Below are positions 1 to 7,719 of a DNA stretch of 8,612 nucleotides, in pieces. The position numbers and the translations under genes are program-made. Under the pieces are notes generated by a model, which worked only from the letters and a program-made list of their open reading frames with translations, did no database searches and was not told where the DNA came from. The number at the start of each line of letters is the position of its first letter. Position 1 is the first letter of the stretch. This DNA is from an uncultured Lachnospiraceae bacterium (GTDB taxonomy: Bacteria; Bacillota; Clostridia; Lachnospirales; Lachnospiraceae), in the NCBI GenBank assembly GCA_902803015.1, contig CADCOL010000153.1:1-8612 (forward strand), in the 5' to 3' direction.

Positions 1-1
1 C

Positions 2-220
2 GGCGTATATGTTCGCGAGCAAAATTGCGGAGAGATCCTGAGAGGCTCCTCAAACCAGCTAATACACTATCTGAATGGCAACTCCGGGGAAGAAGCGCCC
101 GGAACGCTTCGCACAAAGTACGAAGCATACATTGAAACAAACCGGAAACAAATCGATGAATTCATAGCCCACGACGGAATCGTGGCGGTCGGAATTCATC
201 CGGGAGAGTTTATAAAGTGA
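2..220 (+). CDS. C-terminal end of an unrecognised protein (5'-truncated by window edge)
   Basis: An open frame enters from the left edge and ends at TGA 218-220, giving 72 residues. No ATG occurs in this frame inside the window, so the start lies upstream. The visible end is hydrophilic, with a charged stretch (TKYEAYIETNRKQIDEF) followed by AHDGIVAVGIHPGEFIK and no membrane segment. I do not recognise the family. The main support that it is real is that its TGA overlaps the GTG start of the next gene in a 4-bp GTGA, the usual arrangement of translationally coupled genes, and that the frame is open throughout. It probably shares a transcript and perhaps a function with the downstream membrane protein. 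A non-coding chance frame remains possible. Confidence 0.6.
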   Translation, partial: GVYVREQNCGEILRGSSNQLIHYLNGNSGEEAPGTLRTKYEAYIETNRKQIDEFIAHDGIVAVGIHPGEFIK

Positions 221-1395
221 GTAAGACACCGAACGGATTTGAAATAACGGATTTTCTGGAAGGCCTTACGCGGGTCGGAGAAAAAGACCCCGCGTATGAT
301 GCTTTCGTGCGCCGTTATTCGGCCCATCGTGCCATCGAAATCAAGAGAGAAGAAGCAGGCCTTACCAAAGAGGTCCTGATGCAGAACCGCAGAAATCTGG
401 TAAAGGGCATTGCGACAACGCTTCTGGTCATCGCCTGGCTTGCATTTGCGGGAGTGATTTTTCTGGCGGTCGGAAAGCCGATTCTGGATGCAAAGGCATT
501 TCAGATGTCTTCGATTATATCTTCCATGACAACCGTGCGAATCCATATTCTTTCGGCGGTGGCGGTGGCATTCCTTTGCTTTGCGGGACATTTTCTGCAT
601 GCACCTTCCAGAATCTTTACGAATGTGGCAGGCGCAATCTGGTGCACGCTCGTAACCTTTATCCGTTTCCTTCATTCGGGTCCTTTTATGACGGAAGACA
701 ATGTGGCATGGAGGACGCTCGGCGTTTTGCTTGTTACTTTCATTTTTGCCATCGTTCTCGGAACAAAGCTCGGGGATTGGCTTAATGACAAACTTTGCAA
801 TATCGATTCGGATTACCGTTACTTAAAACCCGAAAAATACAAATTCGAAATCTTCGAGGCGGTCTGGCTGGTAGCGATGATTGTCACAAGCGGAATCTGC
901 CTGATTTTCTTTATGTCGATGCCACTGTTTTTTAAGGCGGCCCTGACATGGCCGTTCCGCATTTTTTCCTGGATTTGTCCGCTTGTGTTCTTTGTGCTTT
1001 TCTGTATCCGGTCTTCGAGAAACATGGACGGCGACAGTGTAAACGCATGGGTTTGTTCCTCACTGGTGACCTTTGATGCGTGTGCGATTCTGGAACTTTT
1101 TACCATGCAGAATATTACGAGGGCCATGATAATCTGGGCGGTTCTTCTGGTTGTATCGATCGGCGTGATGATTACCGTCGGAAAGATTCTGGATTCGGAT
1201 ATGTCGGTTTTGATGATTTTTATGATGATTCTGACGTTCTTGGTCAGCGCCGTCGTTGTGGTATATTCAACGGAGGCCGGCATCGATTCGATTAATATCA
1301 GCGCCCACTGGTGGATGGTGGCGCCGGCGTTTGTTACGGCGGGCGGTGCGGTTGCAAGCACGATACTGGAGATGCTGCAGCATAAACTTCTGTAG
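217..1395 (+). CDS. Polytopic membrane protein of unknown function, about 10 TM segments
   Basis: This encodes a 392-residue integral membrane protein that I cannot assign to a family. Residues 1-62 are hydrophilic and rich in charged residues (IEIKREEAGLTKEVLMQNRRN), probably cytoplasmic. Hydrophobic segments follow at roughly 64-85, 108-127, 132-152, 167-187, 215-238, 247-264, 277-295, 304-322, 331-350 and 365-387. A charged loop at 188-213 (DKLCNIDSDYRYLKPEKYKF) splits the protein into a four-helix and a six-helix part. There is no obvious catalytic or ATP-binding motif. The GTG start is chosen because GGGAGAG at 202-208 lies 8 nt upstream and the start overlaps the preceding stop by 4 bp. 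The next in-frame ATG is at residue 55 and would lose most of the soluble N-terminus. A role in transport, sensing or envelope biology cannot be told apart from the sequence. Confidence 0.85.
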   Translation: MSKTPNGFEITDFLEGLTRVGEKDPAYDAFVRRYSAHRAIEIKREEAGLTKEVLMQNRRNLVKGIATTLLVIAWLAFAGVIFLAVGKPILDAKAFQMSSIISSMTTVRIHILSAVAVAFLCFAGHFLHAPSRIFTNVAGAIWCTLVTFIRFLHSGPFMTEDNVAWRTLGVLLVTFIFAIVLGTKLGDWLNDKLCNIDSDYRYLKPEKYKFEIFEAVWLVAMIVTSGICLIFFMSMPLFFKAALTWPFRIFSWICPLVFFVLFCIRSSRNMDGDSVNAWVCSSLVTFDACAILELFTMQNITRAMIIWAVLLVVSIGVMITVGKILDSDMSVLMIFMMILTFLVSAVVVVYSTEAGIDSINISAHWWMVAPAFVTAGGAVASTILEMLQHKLL

Positions 1396-1416
1396 ATACG
1401 AATCAACAGCAAAAGG

Positions 1417-1445
1417 TTGTAATTTGAGCCCGAAAATAGTAAAAT
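1417..1445 (+). promoter_or_regulatory. Putative sigma-A-type promoter of hisS
   Basis: TTGTAA at 1417-1422 (4 of 6 matches to TTGACA) and TAAAAT at 1440-1445 (5 of 6 matches to TATAAT) are separated by exactly 17 bp. The predicted transcription start is near 1452, giving a leader of about 65 nt. No intrinsic terminator separates the membrane protein gene (stop at 1395) from this site, so read-through from upstream may add to hisS expression. This is a sequence match only. Confidence 0.5.
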
Positions 1446-1450
1446 ATATT

Positions 1451-1479
1451 GTTGCTCGTCAGGGAACAAACGAGACAAC
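1451..1479 (+). promoter_or_regulatory. Stem-loop at the 5' end of the hisS leader
   Basis: GTTGCTCGT (1451-1459) can pair with ACGAG-a-CAAC (1470-1479), giving a 9-bp stem with one bulged A and a 10-nt loop. It begins within a few bases of the predicted transcription start, so it would cap the mRNA. No U-tract follows, so it is not an intrinsic terminator. It could stabilise the message or bind a regulator. The function is unknown. Confidence 0.35.
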
Positions 1480-1516
1480 CGCGAGACAGCTAAACGAGTA
1501 AAACAGGGAGAGTACC

Positions 1517-2779
1517 ATGGATTTAATCAAAAAACCCACAACAGGAATGAAGGACATTACACCGGACGAGATGGCGCTTCGTAATTACGTCATGGACGAG
1601 ATTAAGAAGACGTACGCATCCTTCGGTTTTTCACAGATTGAAACCCCGGCAGTGGAGCATATCGAAAACCTTTGCTCAAAGCAGGGCGGTGAGAATGAAA
1701 AATTAATCTTTAAAATTCTCAAGCGCGGCGAGAAACTGAATCTGGAGACGGCACAGAACGAAGGAGACCTTGTGGATTCCGGTCTTCGTTATGATCTGAC
1801 CGTTCCTCTTTCCCGTTTCTATGCAAACAATGCCGCAACGCTTCCGAAGCCGTTTAAGGCACTTCAGATGGGCAATGTATGGCGCGCGGACAGACCGCAG
1901 AAAGGCCGCTTCCGTCAGTTCATGCAGTGCGATATCGATATTCTCGGAGAGCCGTCCAATTTGGCGGAAATTGAATTGATTCTCGCAACCACGACACTTT
2001 TAGGACGCGTCGGATTCCGGGGATTCAAGGTTCATGTTAACGACCGCCGGATTTTAAAGGCAATGGCTTCCTATTCCGGATTTGCTCCCGAAGATTTCGA
2101 CAATGTCTTCATTGAGCTCGATAAAATGGATAAAATCGGTCTCGACGGTGTTTGCGAATGCTTAACCGAAGACGGATTCTCCGCGGATGCGATTGCAAAA
2201 TACCGCAAACTCTTCGAAGAGTTCAATACACAGGAGAACCGGATTGATTTCTTAAAAGCAACGCTCGGCGATTTTATCGAAGAGAACGCTGCGGATAACC
2301 TGATGGAAATCTTAAGCGCAGTGGAAGCATCCAAAGGAACGGATTGCGAAGTTGTATTCGATCCCACGCTTGTGCGCGGAATGAGCTATTACACCGGTAC
2401 GATTTTTGAAATCGAAATGAAGGAATTAAACTGCTCCGTAGCGGGCGGCGGAAGATACGACAAGATGATCGGCAAGTTTACCGGTCAGGACACCCCGGCA
2501 TGCGGATTCTCCATCGGATTCGAGAGAATCATCACGATTATGATGGAGCAGGGCAAAAAGGCACCGGGAACGACCGAGAAGACCGCGTTCTTAGTGGAAA
2601 AGGGAATCGACGGCGAACGCCTCGGAGAAATCATTGCAAAGGCACAGGCTCTTCGTGCGGAAGGAAAGACCGTGCTGGTTACGCGAATGAACAAAAACAA
2701 GAAGTTCCAGAAAGAGCAGCTTGAAGCGGACGGATATACCGAGTTTACGGATTTCTACCGTGAGGCACTCAGGAACTGA
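1517..2779 (+). CDS. hisS: Histidyl-tRNA synthetase
   Basis: This class II aminoacyl-tRNA synthetase activates histidine with ATP and charges tRNA-His in the cytoplasm. Its 420 residues match the usual bacterial length (E. coli about 424). Visible landmarks are motif 1 around residues 38-50 (FSQIETPAVEHIE), the LRYDLTVPLSRF block at 90-101, motif 2 at 117-144 (GNVWRADRPQKGRFRQF, then QCDIDILG), the histidine-specific block LVRGMSYYTG at 285-294 with the expected catalytic Arg287, and motif 3 at 308-338 (VAGGGRYDKMIG, then FSIGFER). A C-terminal anticodon-binding domain follows from about 355. The HisA block reads RGMSYY where RGLDYY or RGxNYY is more usual. The ATG is preceded by AGGGAGAG at 1505-1512. 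aspS starts 35 bp downstream, the common hisS-aspS order of Firmicutes. No T-box leader is visible. Confidence 0.97.
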   Translation: MDLIKKPTTGMKDITPDEMALRNYVMDEIKKTYASFGFSQIETPAVEHIENLCSKQGGENEKLIFKILKRGEKLNLETAQNEGDLVDSGLRYDLTVPLSRFYANNAATLPKPFKALQMGNVWRADRPQKGRFRQFMQCDIDILGEPSNLAEIELILATTTLLGRVGFRGFKVHVNDRRILKAMASYSGFAPEDFDNVFIELDKMDKIGLDGVCECLTEDGFSADAIAKYRKLFEEFNTQENRIDFLKATLGDFIEENAADNLMEILSAVEASKGTDCEVVFDPTLVRGMSYYTGTIFEIEMKELNCSVAGGGRYDKMIGKFTGQDTPACGFSIGFERIITIMMEQGKKAPGTTEKTAFLVEKGIDGERLGEIIAKAQALRAEGKTVLVTRMNKNKKFQKEQLEADGYTEFTDFYREALRN

Positions 2780-2814
2780 AAATATAAGTAAATTTCTTTA
2801 CGGAGGATACTACA

Positions 2815-4632
2815 ATGGCTGAGTCCATGAAAGGTTTGAAAAGAACACATCGCTGTACGGAGGTTTCCGAAGCGAATCTAGGCCAGACCGTGACCGTGAT
2901 GGGATGGGTCGCAAAGAGCCGAAACAAGGGAGGCATTATTTTTACGGATTTACGTGACCGAAGCGGAATCCTGCAGATTATCTTTGAGCAGGGCGAGGGC
3001 GACGAGTTCGTGGATGCCGCGAATTTTGAAAAAGCATGCGCACTTCGTTCCGAATTCGTTATTGCGGTTGTCGGCAAGGTCGTTAAGCGAGGCGGTGCTG
3101 CAAACGAGAATTTAAAGACCGGTACGATTGAAATCCGTGCGAATTCCCTTCGCATTCTTTCCGAGGCATTAACGCCTCCGTTCCCTGTGGAAGCGGACTG
3201 CAAAACGAAAGAAGAGATTCGTTTAAAATACAGATACTTAGATCTTCGTCGTCCGGACATTCAGCATAATATCATTATGCGTTCCGAAGTGGTTCAGAGA
3301 ATCCGCAATTTCTTATCCGAGGAAGGATTCCTTGAGATTGAAACTCCGATTCTTATGAAGTCCACACCGGAAGGTGCGAGAGATTATCTGGTACCGAGCC
3401 GCGTGCATCCCGGCAATTTTTACGCATTGCCGCAGTCTCCGCAGTTATTTAAGCAGCTTTTGATGTGCTCCGGTTACGACCGTTATTTCCAGGTTGCAAA
3501 ATGCTTCCGTGACGAGGACCTTCGTGCGGACCGTCAGCCGGAATTCACGCAGGTCGACATGGAATTGTCCTTCGTGGATGTGGAAGATGTTCTGGATGTA
3601 AACGAAAGACTGATTGCAAAGGTATTCAAGGAGAGCATCGGCATCGACGTACCCCTTCCTTTGCAGAGAATGAAATGGATTGATGCGATGAACCGTTACG
3701 GTTCCGATAAGCCTGACACAAGATTCGGCATGGAACTTGTGGACGTATCCGAAACAGTAAAAGGATGCGGTTTCGGCGTATTTACCGGCGCGCTTGATAA
3801 CGGCGGTTCCGTAAGAGGCTTAAACGCAAAGGGCCAGGCGGAAATGCCGAGAAAGAAGATTGATGCACTGGTTGATTTTGCAAAAGATTACGGCGCAAAA
3901 GGTCTTGCTTATCTTGCGGTAAATGCCGACGGAACTTACAAGTCCTCCTTTGCAAAATTTATGACCGAAGAACAGCTTAAAGCGCTTGTGGATGCCATGG
4001 GCGGCGAACCGGGCGATTTGCTCTTGTTCGCAGCGGACAAAAATACGGTAGTCTGGGCGGTTCTCGGAGCACTTCGTTTGAAACTCGGCGAAGAGATGGG
4101 CTTAATCGATCATGACAAATACAATTTCCTTTGGGTAACGGAGTTCCCTCTCCTTGAGTGGAGCGAGGACGAGAACCGTTTCGTTGCGGTTCACCATCCG
4201 TTCACGATGCCCATGGATGAAGATATTCCTCTTCTTGATACCGATCCCGGTGCGGTTCGTGCCAAGGCTTACGATATCGTATTAAACGGTACCGAATTAG
4301 GCGGCGGTTCCGTCAGAATCCATCAGGGCGATATTCAGGAAAAAATGTTTGAGATGCTCGGTTTTACCAAAGAGCAGGCACAGGAACGTTTCGGATTCCT
4401 GCTTGATGCATTTAAGTACGGTGTACCGCCTCACGCAGGACTTGCATACGGCCTTGACCGTATGATTATGCTGATGGTGAAAGCGGACTCCATCCGTGAC
4501 GTTATGGCCTTCCCGAAGGTTAAGGATGCATCGGATCTTATGAGCGAAGCTCCGAACGTGGTAGACGAAAAGCAGCTGGAAGAGCTGTGCATTAAAGTAG
4601 TACTTCCCGAGAAGGAAGAATCTGCCGAATAA
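2815..4632 (+). CDS. aspS: Aspartyl-tRNA synthetase, bacterial type
   Basis: This class IIb synthetase charges tRNA-Asp with aspartate in the cytoplasm. Its 605 residues fit the bacterial form of about 590. The N-terminal OB-fold anticodon-binding domain (about 1-120) holds VMGWVAKSRNKGGIIFTDLR. The catalytic domain shows RYLDLRRP at 140-147, LEIETPIL at 173-180, QSPQ at 207-210, motif 2 (FRDEDLRADRQPEFTQVD, 231-248) and motif 3 (GVPPHAGLAYGLDRM, 537-550). The region of about 290-425 is the GAD insertion typical of bacterial AspRS. The start is fixed by GGAGG at 2802-2806, 8 nt before the ATG. The gene lies 35 bp after hisS and 23 bp before the next gene. At the OB-fold position that tells discriminating from non-discriminating enzymes (Leu or His in studied cases) it has Lys38, so tRNA-Asn mischarging cannot be read from this residue. 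Confidence 0.97.
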   Translation: MAESMKGLKRTHRCTEVSEANLGQTVTVMGWVAKSRNKGGIIFTDLRDRSGILQIIFEQGEGDEFVDAANFEKACALRSEFVIAVVGKVVKRGGAANENLKTGTIEIRANSLRILSEALTPPFPVEADCKTKEEIRLKYRYLDLRRPDIQHNIIMRSEVVQRIRNFLSEEGFLEIETPILMKSTPEGARDYLVPSRVHPGNFYALPQSPQLFKQLLMCSGYDRYFQVAKCFRDEDLRADRQPEFTQVDMELSFVDVEDVLDVNERLIAKVFKESIGIDVPLPLQRMKWIDAMNRYGSDKPDTRFGMELVDVSETVKGCGFGVFTGALDNGGSVRGLNAKGQAEMPRKKIDALVDFAKDYGAKGLAYLAVNADGTYKSSFAKFMTEEQLKALVDAMGGEPGDLLLFAADKNTVVWAVLGALRLKLGEEMGLIDHDKYNFLWVTEFPLLEWSEDENRFVAVHHPFTMPMDEDIPLLDTDPGAVRAKAYDIVLNGTELGGGSVRIHQGDIQEKMFEMLGFTKEQAQERFGFLLDAFKYGVPPHAGLAYGLDRMIMLMVKADSIRDVMAFPKVKDASDLMSEAPNVVDEKQLEELCIKVVLPEKEESAE

Positions 4633-4655
4633 AATTAAGACGGCGTGAACGGCCT

Positions 4656-5378
4656 ATGATTTACGTATACACAGCAAATGTAAAATCGTTAAGCGAAAAA
4701 GTATCATCCGACGAGATGGCATTTCTTCGGATGCAATCCGTGCTGTGCGAAGAACGCCGCAAAAAAGTACAAAGTTTAAAACAACCTGCGGACAAGGTGC
4801 GAAGCCTTGGCGCAGGTTTGTTGCTTCAAAGCGCATTGTATGAATATCTTTCGTTAAGTGTCGGAAAACGCGACTGCGGACACCGTGACGAAACCGGAAT
4901 GCACTGTGTCGGTGAGATTAACGACGAAACTCTTTCTAATGCGTCGAGAATGCGCAAATTGCAGATTGAATACGGCAAGCACGAAAAACCGTACCTGCCG
5001 GAATATCCGGGTGTCTTTTTCAACCTTTCCCATTCCGGTGATTATGTGGCGGTTGCAATCAGCTGCCATCCGGTCGGCATTGATATCCAGGAGAAAAAAA
5101 CGCTGAGCGAAGCATTGCAGGATAAGTTCTTCAGTGAAGGAGAGCGGGGAAGCGGGAAGCCGGCATTCTATATTTTCTCCGGAAAAGAAAGCTTCATTAA
5201 GCTGACCGGAGAGGGCATGAGCCGCTCGTTTGCCGATTTTGACGTGGATCTGCGGGGCAGGACCGTGCGCGATGCACAAAGCGGGGAAATCCTCGCCTAT
5301 GTCCGCTACAAGGAACTTGACGACGGCAATTACATTCTTTGTGTCTGCGATAAATGCCGGGATATTATTCGATGGTGA
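4656..5378 (+). CDS. Sfp-type 4'-phosphopantetheinyl transferase
   Basis: This enzyme would move the 4'-phosphopantetheine arm of coenzyme A onto a conserved serine of acyl, peptidyl or aryl carrier proteins. The 240-residue length is that of the Sfp group rather than the roughly 120-residue AcpS. Motifs are YGKHEKPYL at 106-114, FFNLSHSGDYVAVA at 121-134, GIDIQE at 141-146 (Mg-binding Asp143) and FSGKESFIKLTGEG at 174-187, the W/FxxKExxxK motif with Lys177, Glu178 and Lys182. Two oddities: Gln145 stands where Sfp has the second metal-binding Glu, and residues about 70-100 form a charged insertion holding two Cys. The C-terminus is Cys-containing (CVCDKCRDIIRW). It follows aspS by 23 bp with no clear Shine-Dalgarno before ATG 4656, suggesting weak or coupled translation. 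The N-terminus (MIYVYTANV) looks natural for the family. No carrier-protein or synthase gene lies in the window, so the target is unknown. Confidence 0.9.
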   Translation: MIYVYTANVKSLSEKVSSDEMAFLRMQSVLCEERRKKVQSLKQPADKVRSLGAGLLLQSALYEYLSLSVGKRDCGHRDETGMHCVGEINDETLSNASRMRKLQIEYGKHEKPYLPEYPGVFFNLSHSGDYVAVAISCHPVGIDIQEKKTLSEALQDKFFSEGERGSGKPAFYIFSGKESFIKLTGEGMSRSFADFDVDLRGRTVRDAQSGEILAYVRYKELDDGNYILCVCDKCRDIIRW

Positions 5379-5387
5379 CATGAATCC

Positions 5388-5421
5388 AAAAACCCCCGTC
5401 CGTACGGACGGGGGCTTTTTT
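5388..5421. terminator. Bidirectional intrinsic terminator between convergent genes
   Basis: A perfect 22-nt palindrome at 5393-5414 gives a 9-bp GC-rich stem (CCCCCGTCC with GGACGGGGG) and a GTAC loop. On the plus strand it is followed by a T-tract at 5416-5421. On the minus strand the A-tract at 5388-5392 supplies five U residues. It lies 14 bp after the transferase stop and 23 bp after the cellulase stop, so it can end both transcripts. Confidence 0.93.
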
Positions 5422-5437
5422 CCGCGTAAGCGTTATT

Positions 5438-7705
5438 TTACTGATGAATGGATAACAGATAAATAAGCGGCGAATTCCAGTAAATCGTAATCTCGTTGGT
5501 TGAGTAACTGGAATCGTTGTCGATGTAGCAAAGACCACCCTTCTTGCCTGCAAGAACCGCTTTTGCGTATGGATCTTCGAGATAGCAGTCGGGACCGCCG
5601 ACGAGCATACCGGGCATTGCCGTTCCCATGCTCTGGGAAGGTCTGTGGTGAGGATGCTTCGGTGAATGTGTACCGTAGCCTGTTACGTAACAGTAGCCTG
5701 CGGGGTTCATACCGAAGAGATTATCCAGTGCATGGTCGGAATAGTATTCATATACTCCGTTGCCGGTCAGCGTATACATCATGTGATAGAAGATGCCGTT
5801 GTCCGCAATGCCCATGTTGGAACCCCAGTAATAGTTATCCTTCAAGGATACAAAGTAAGGATCTTTTTCAAGGACATTTAAATCGTTTTCACCGAGCTTG
5901 TTTAAGCGGTTCATGAAGTTCAGCTGCAGACGGTCGCTTCCTTCTCCGCCGTTCTTCATATAAAGCAGATAATCGTATGCGGGATAGGTTCCCATGCTTG
6001 CCCAGCCGAGACCTAAGGAGTATCCGCTTTCTTCGATTTCAATTGCTTTCTGCAAATACTGATTGTCGCCGGTTGCGAGGAAGAGTTCTACGGCTGCCCA
6101 TAAGAACTCGTCTTTATTAGATGCATCGGGATATTCGCCGGTGTTGATTCCTTCGGGATTCTTGAATCCGGTTACATCATCCGCTGCGTATTTTACCATA
6201 TAGTCATATGCTTTCTTGGAAGCCTCGAGACACTCATTTGCGAAGTCCGCATCGATTGCCTTGTAAATAACGGATGCCTCTGCCATAACTGCCGCAAAAT
6301 CACCGGTTGCGGTCGTGGAAATCGGGCATACCACGAGTTTTTCGTTTTCTTCCTGCGGCATTACGACGCCGGGGAAGTTTTCGCAGGTAACTTTATGATA
6401 TACACCGCCGTTGGAAGCCTGCATCTTTAAGAAGAATTCAAGTTCCCAGCGTGCCTCGTCCAGAATATCGGGAACACCGTTTCCGCTTTCGGGGATGCCG
6501 AAATCATCGCCGTGTGCGGCTTCATTCTCATTGTATACGAGGAAGAGATCCTTTATGGTCTTGGCTCCCGCAACCACGTAACGGCCGTAGTCGCCGGCAT
6601 CGTGCCAGCCGCCGGATACGTCGATTGTTTCTTCGGTTCCGTAAATGGTGGCTTCACCCATATGACATGCGCGGTGATAGAAGTCACCCGCAATTTCTTT
6701 TTCGAGTTTCGTACCGCAGCGCTGTAAGGTCAGCATCTTTACGGTATCCTTGTATACATCTGAGTAGAGATTGTCGCCGATTACGAACGGATAGGAATCC
6801 TCATATCCTTCCACGGAAATGACATAGGTTCCGGGTTCTTTCAGCTCACTGAAATCACCGTGGCGTTGTGATCCGTCGCCGGAGTAGGAGTGGAGTTTAT
6901 CGCCCGTAAAGGTACCGGTGTAAACCACTTCGCCGGTATCCGCCAGTTTTACGGTGAATTCCGAAACGTTTTCATCATAAGGAGCAACAAAGAGTTTATC
7001 CGAACCGGTTAAGTAACCGATCTGGTTAACCTTGATTGCAATGGGATCCGCAAGTTCCTCGGGAACAATTGCGTTCGAGCCGTCTTTTACAATCAGTTTT
7101 ACATTGTCGAGATATACTTTATGCTCGTTTTCGCCTTCCAGACCGCCCTGAGCACCTAAGTTAAAGCAAAGACGCGGAGCGGGATCGGATGCATCCTCCA
7201 TTGTAAAATCAGCGGCAATGTGCTTCGTTTCCGGTCCGATTTGAACGTCCTTTTCCACGTAGTACGCATGGTAGTCGCCGCCGTTAATCTGGTGACGCCA
7301 CTCGAGCGTTCTTTCGATATCGCTGCGGATGTCGAATTCCATGGTATAAACACACTGTTCGCTTAACGGATAACCGTCCTTATATACCTGACAGGCATAT
7401 TCCACGGTTCCGAGGGACTTAATGTCGATAACAAGCTCGCCGTCTTCCACACCGATTTTAAACGAACCGCCGCTCTGGGAGTAGGTTCCCCAGCCTGCGT
7501 ATTTGCCGTCGTCGAAATTATCGTCGATGACAACGCTTCCGTCTACCAGTCCTTTCTTTTCCTCAGGCTGTTCGGAAGGTACCTCGCTGGTCTCGGAAGA
7601 GGGGTTGTTCGGATCGATTTCCTTACGATTGCATGCGCCGGCGGACAGAAGTCCTGCGGTCATGGCCAGAATTAAGGCGATGGATATGTATTTCTTTGCT
7701 TTCAT
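5438..7705 (-). CDS. Surface-anchored GH9 cellulase (endoglucanase) with CBM4/9-like and Ig-like domains
   Basis: This secreted glycoside hydrolase family 9 enzyme of 755 residues should cut beta-1,4-glucan by inversion at the cell surface. The N-terminus is a lipoprotein signal: KAKK, a hydrophobic run at 6-20, then SAGAC with Cys25 matching the lipobox pattern. A Ser/Glu/Pro linker follows (27-52). Residues about 58-208 look like a CBM4/9 jelly-roll (FDDGKYAGW, ending YLDNVKLIV). Residues 222-310 are the Ig-like domain found before GH9 modules (IKVNQIGYL). The catalytic domain, about 316-753, has GGWHDAGDYGRYV (Asp369 and Asp372, base and metal/water region), VTGYGTHSPKHPHHRPS and YSTNEITIYWNSP with the proposed acid Glu738. 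All GH9 key residues appear present and the C-terminus is complete. GGAGG (plus-strand 7715-7719) supports the start. It is the only carbohydrate gene here and is divergent from the YkuD gene. Confidence 0.95.
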   Translation of the reverse strand: MKAKKYISIALILAMTAGLLSAGACNRKEIDPNNPSSETSEVPSEQPEEKKGLVDGSVVIDDNFDDGKYAGWGTYSQSGGSFKIGVEDGELVIDIKSLGTVEYACQVYKDGYPLSEQCVYTMEFDIRSDIERTLEWRHQINGGDYHAYYVEKDVQIGPETKHIAADFTMEDASDPAPRLCFNLGAQGGLEGENEHKVYLDNVKLIVKDGSNAIVPEELADPIAIKVNQIGYLTGSDKLFVAPYDENVSEFTVKLADTGEVVYTGTFTGDKLHSYSGDGSQRHGDFSELKEPGTYVISVEGYEDSYPFVIGDNLYSDVYKDTVKMLTLQRCGTKLEKEIAGDFYHRACHMGEATIYGTEETIDVSGGWHDAGDYGRYVVAGAKTIKDLFLVYNENEAAHGDDFGIPESGNGVPDILDEARWELEFFLKMQASNGGVYHKVTCENFPGVVMPQEENEKLVVCPISTTATGDFAAVMAEASVIYKAIDADFANECLEASKKAYDYMVKYAADDVTGFKNPEGINTGEYPDASNKDEFLWAAVELFLATGDNQYLQKAIEIEESGYSLGLGWASMGTYPAYDYLLYMKNGGEGSDRLQLNFMNRLNKLGENDLNVLEKDPYFVSLKDNYYWGSNMGIADNGIFYHMMYTLTGNGVYEYYSDHALDNLFGMNPAGYCYVTGYGTHSPKHPHHRPSQSMGTAMPGMLVGGPDCYLEDPYAKAVLAGKKGGLCYIDNDSSYSTNEITIYWNSPLIYLLSIHQ

Positions 7706-7719
7706 AATTCATTTCCTCC

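Noticed and set aside
196..675. 159-residue minus-strand frame at the left end
   Set aside because: It is antisense to the membrane protein, very rich in Arg/Lys/His/Cys, and shows no coding signal of its own.
819..1478. 219-residue open frame on the minus strand opposite the membrane protein gene
   Set aside because: It mirrors a gene with good start signals and hydrophobic segments, has composition typical of an antisense shadow, and resembles no family.
1460..1500. Possible T-box remnant because of ACCGCG at 1478-1483
   Set aside because: The UGG that pairs with the tRNA acceptor end, the specifier stem and a terminator are all missing, and the leader is far too short.
4854..5381. 175-residue minus-strand frame opposite the phosphopantetheinyl transferase
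   Set aside because: No ribosome binding site precedes its ATG, its start is next to the terminator, and the plus strand carries clear Sfp motifs.
5500..5916. 138-residue plus-strand frame inside the cellulase gene
   Set aside because: It is Arg/Ser/Cys-rich shadow translation opposite the conserved GH9 C-terminal motifs.
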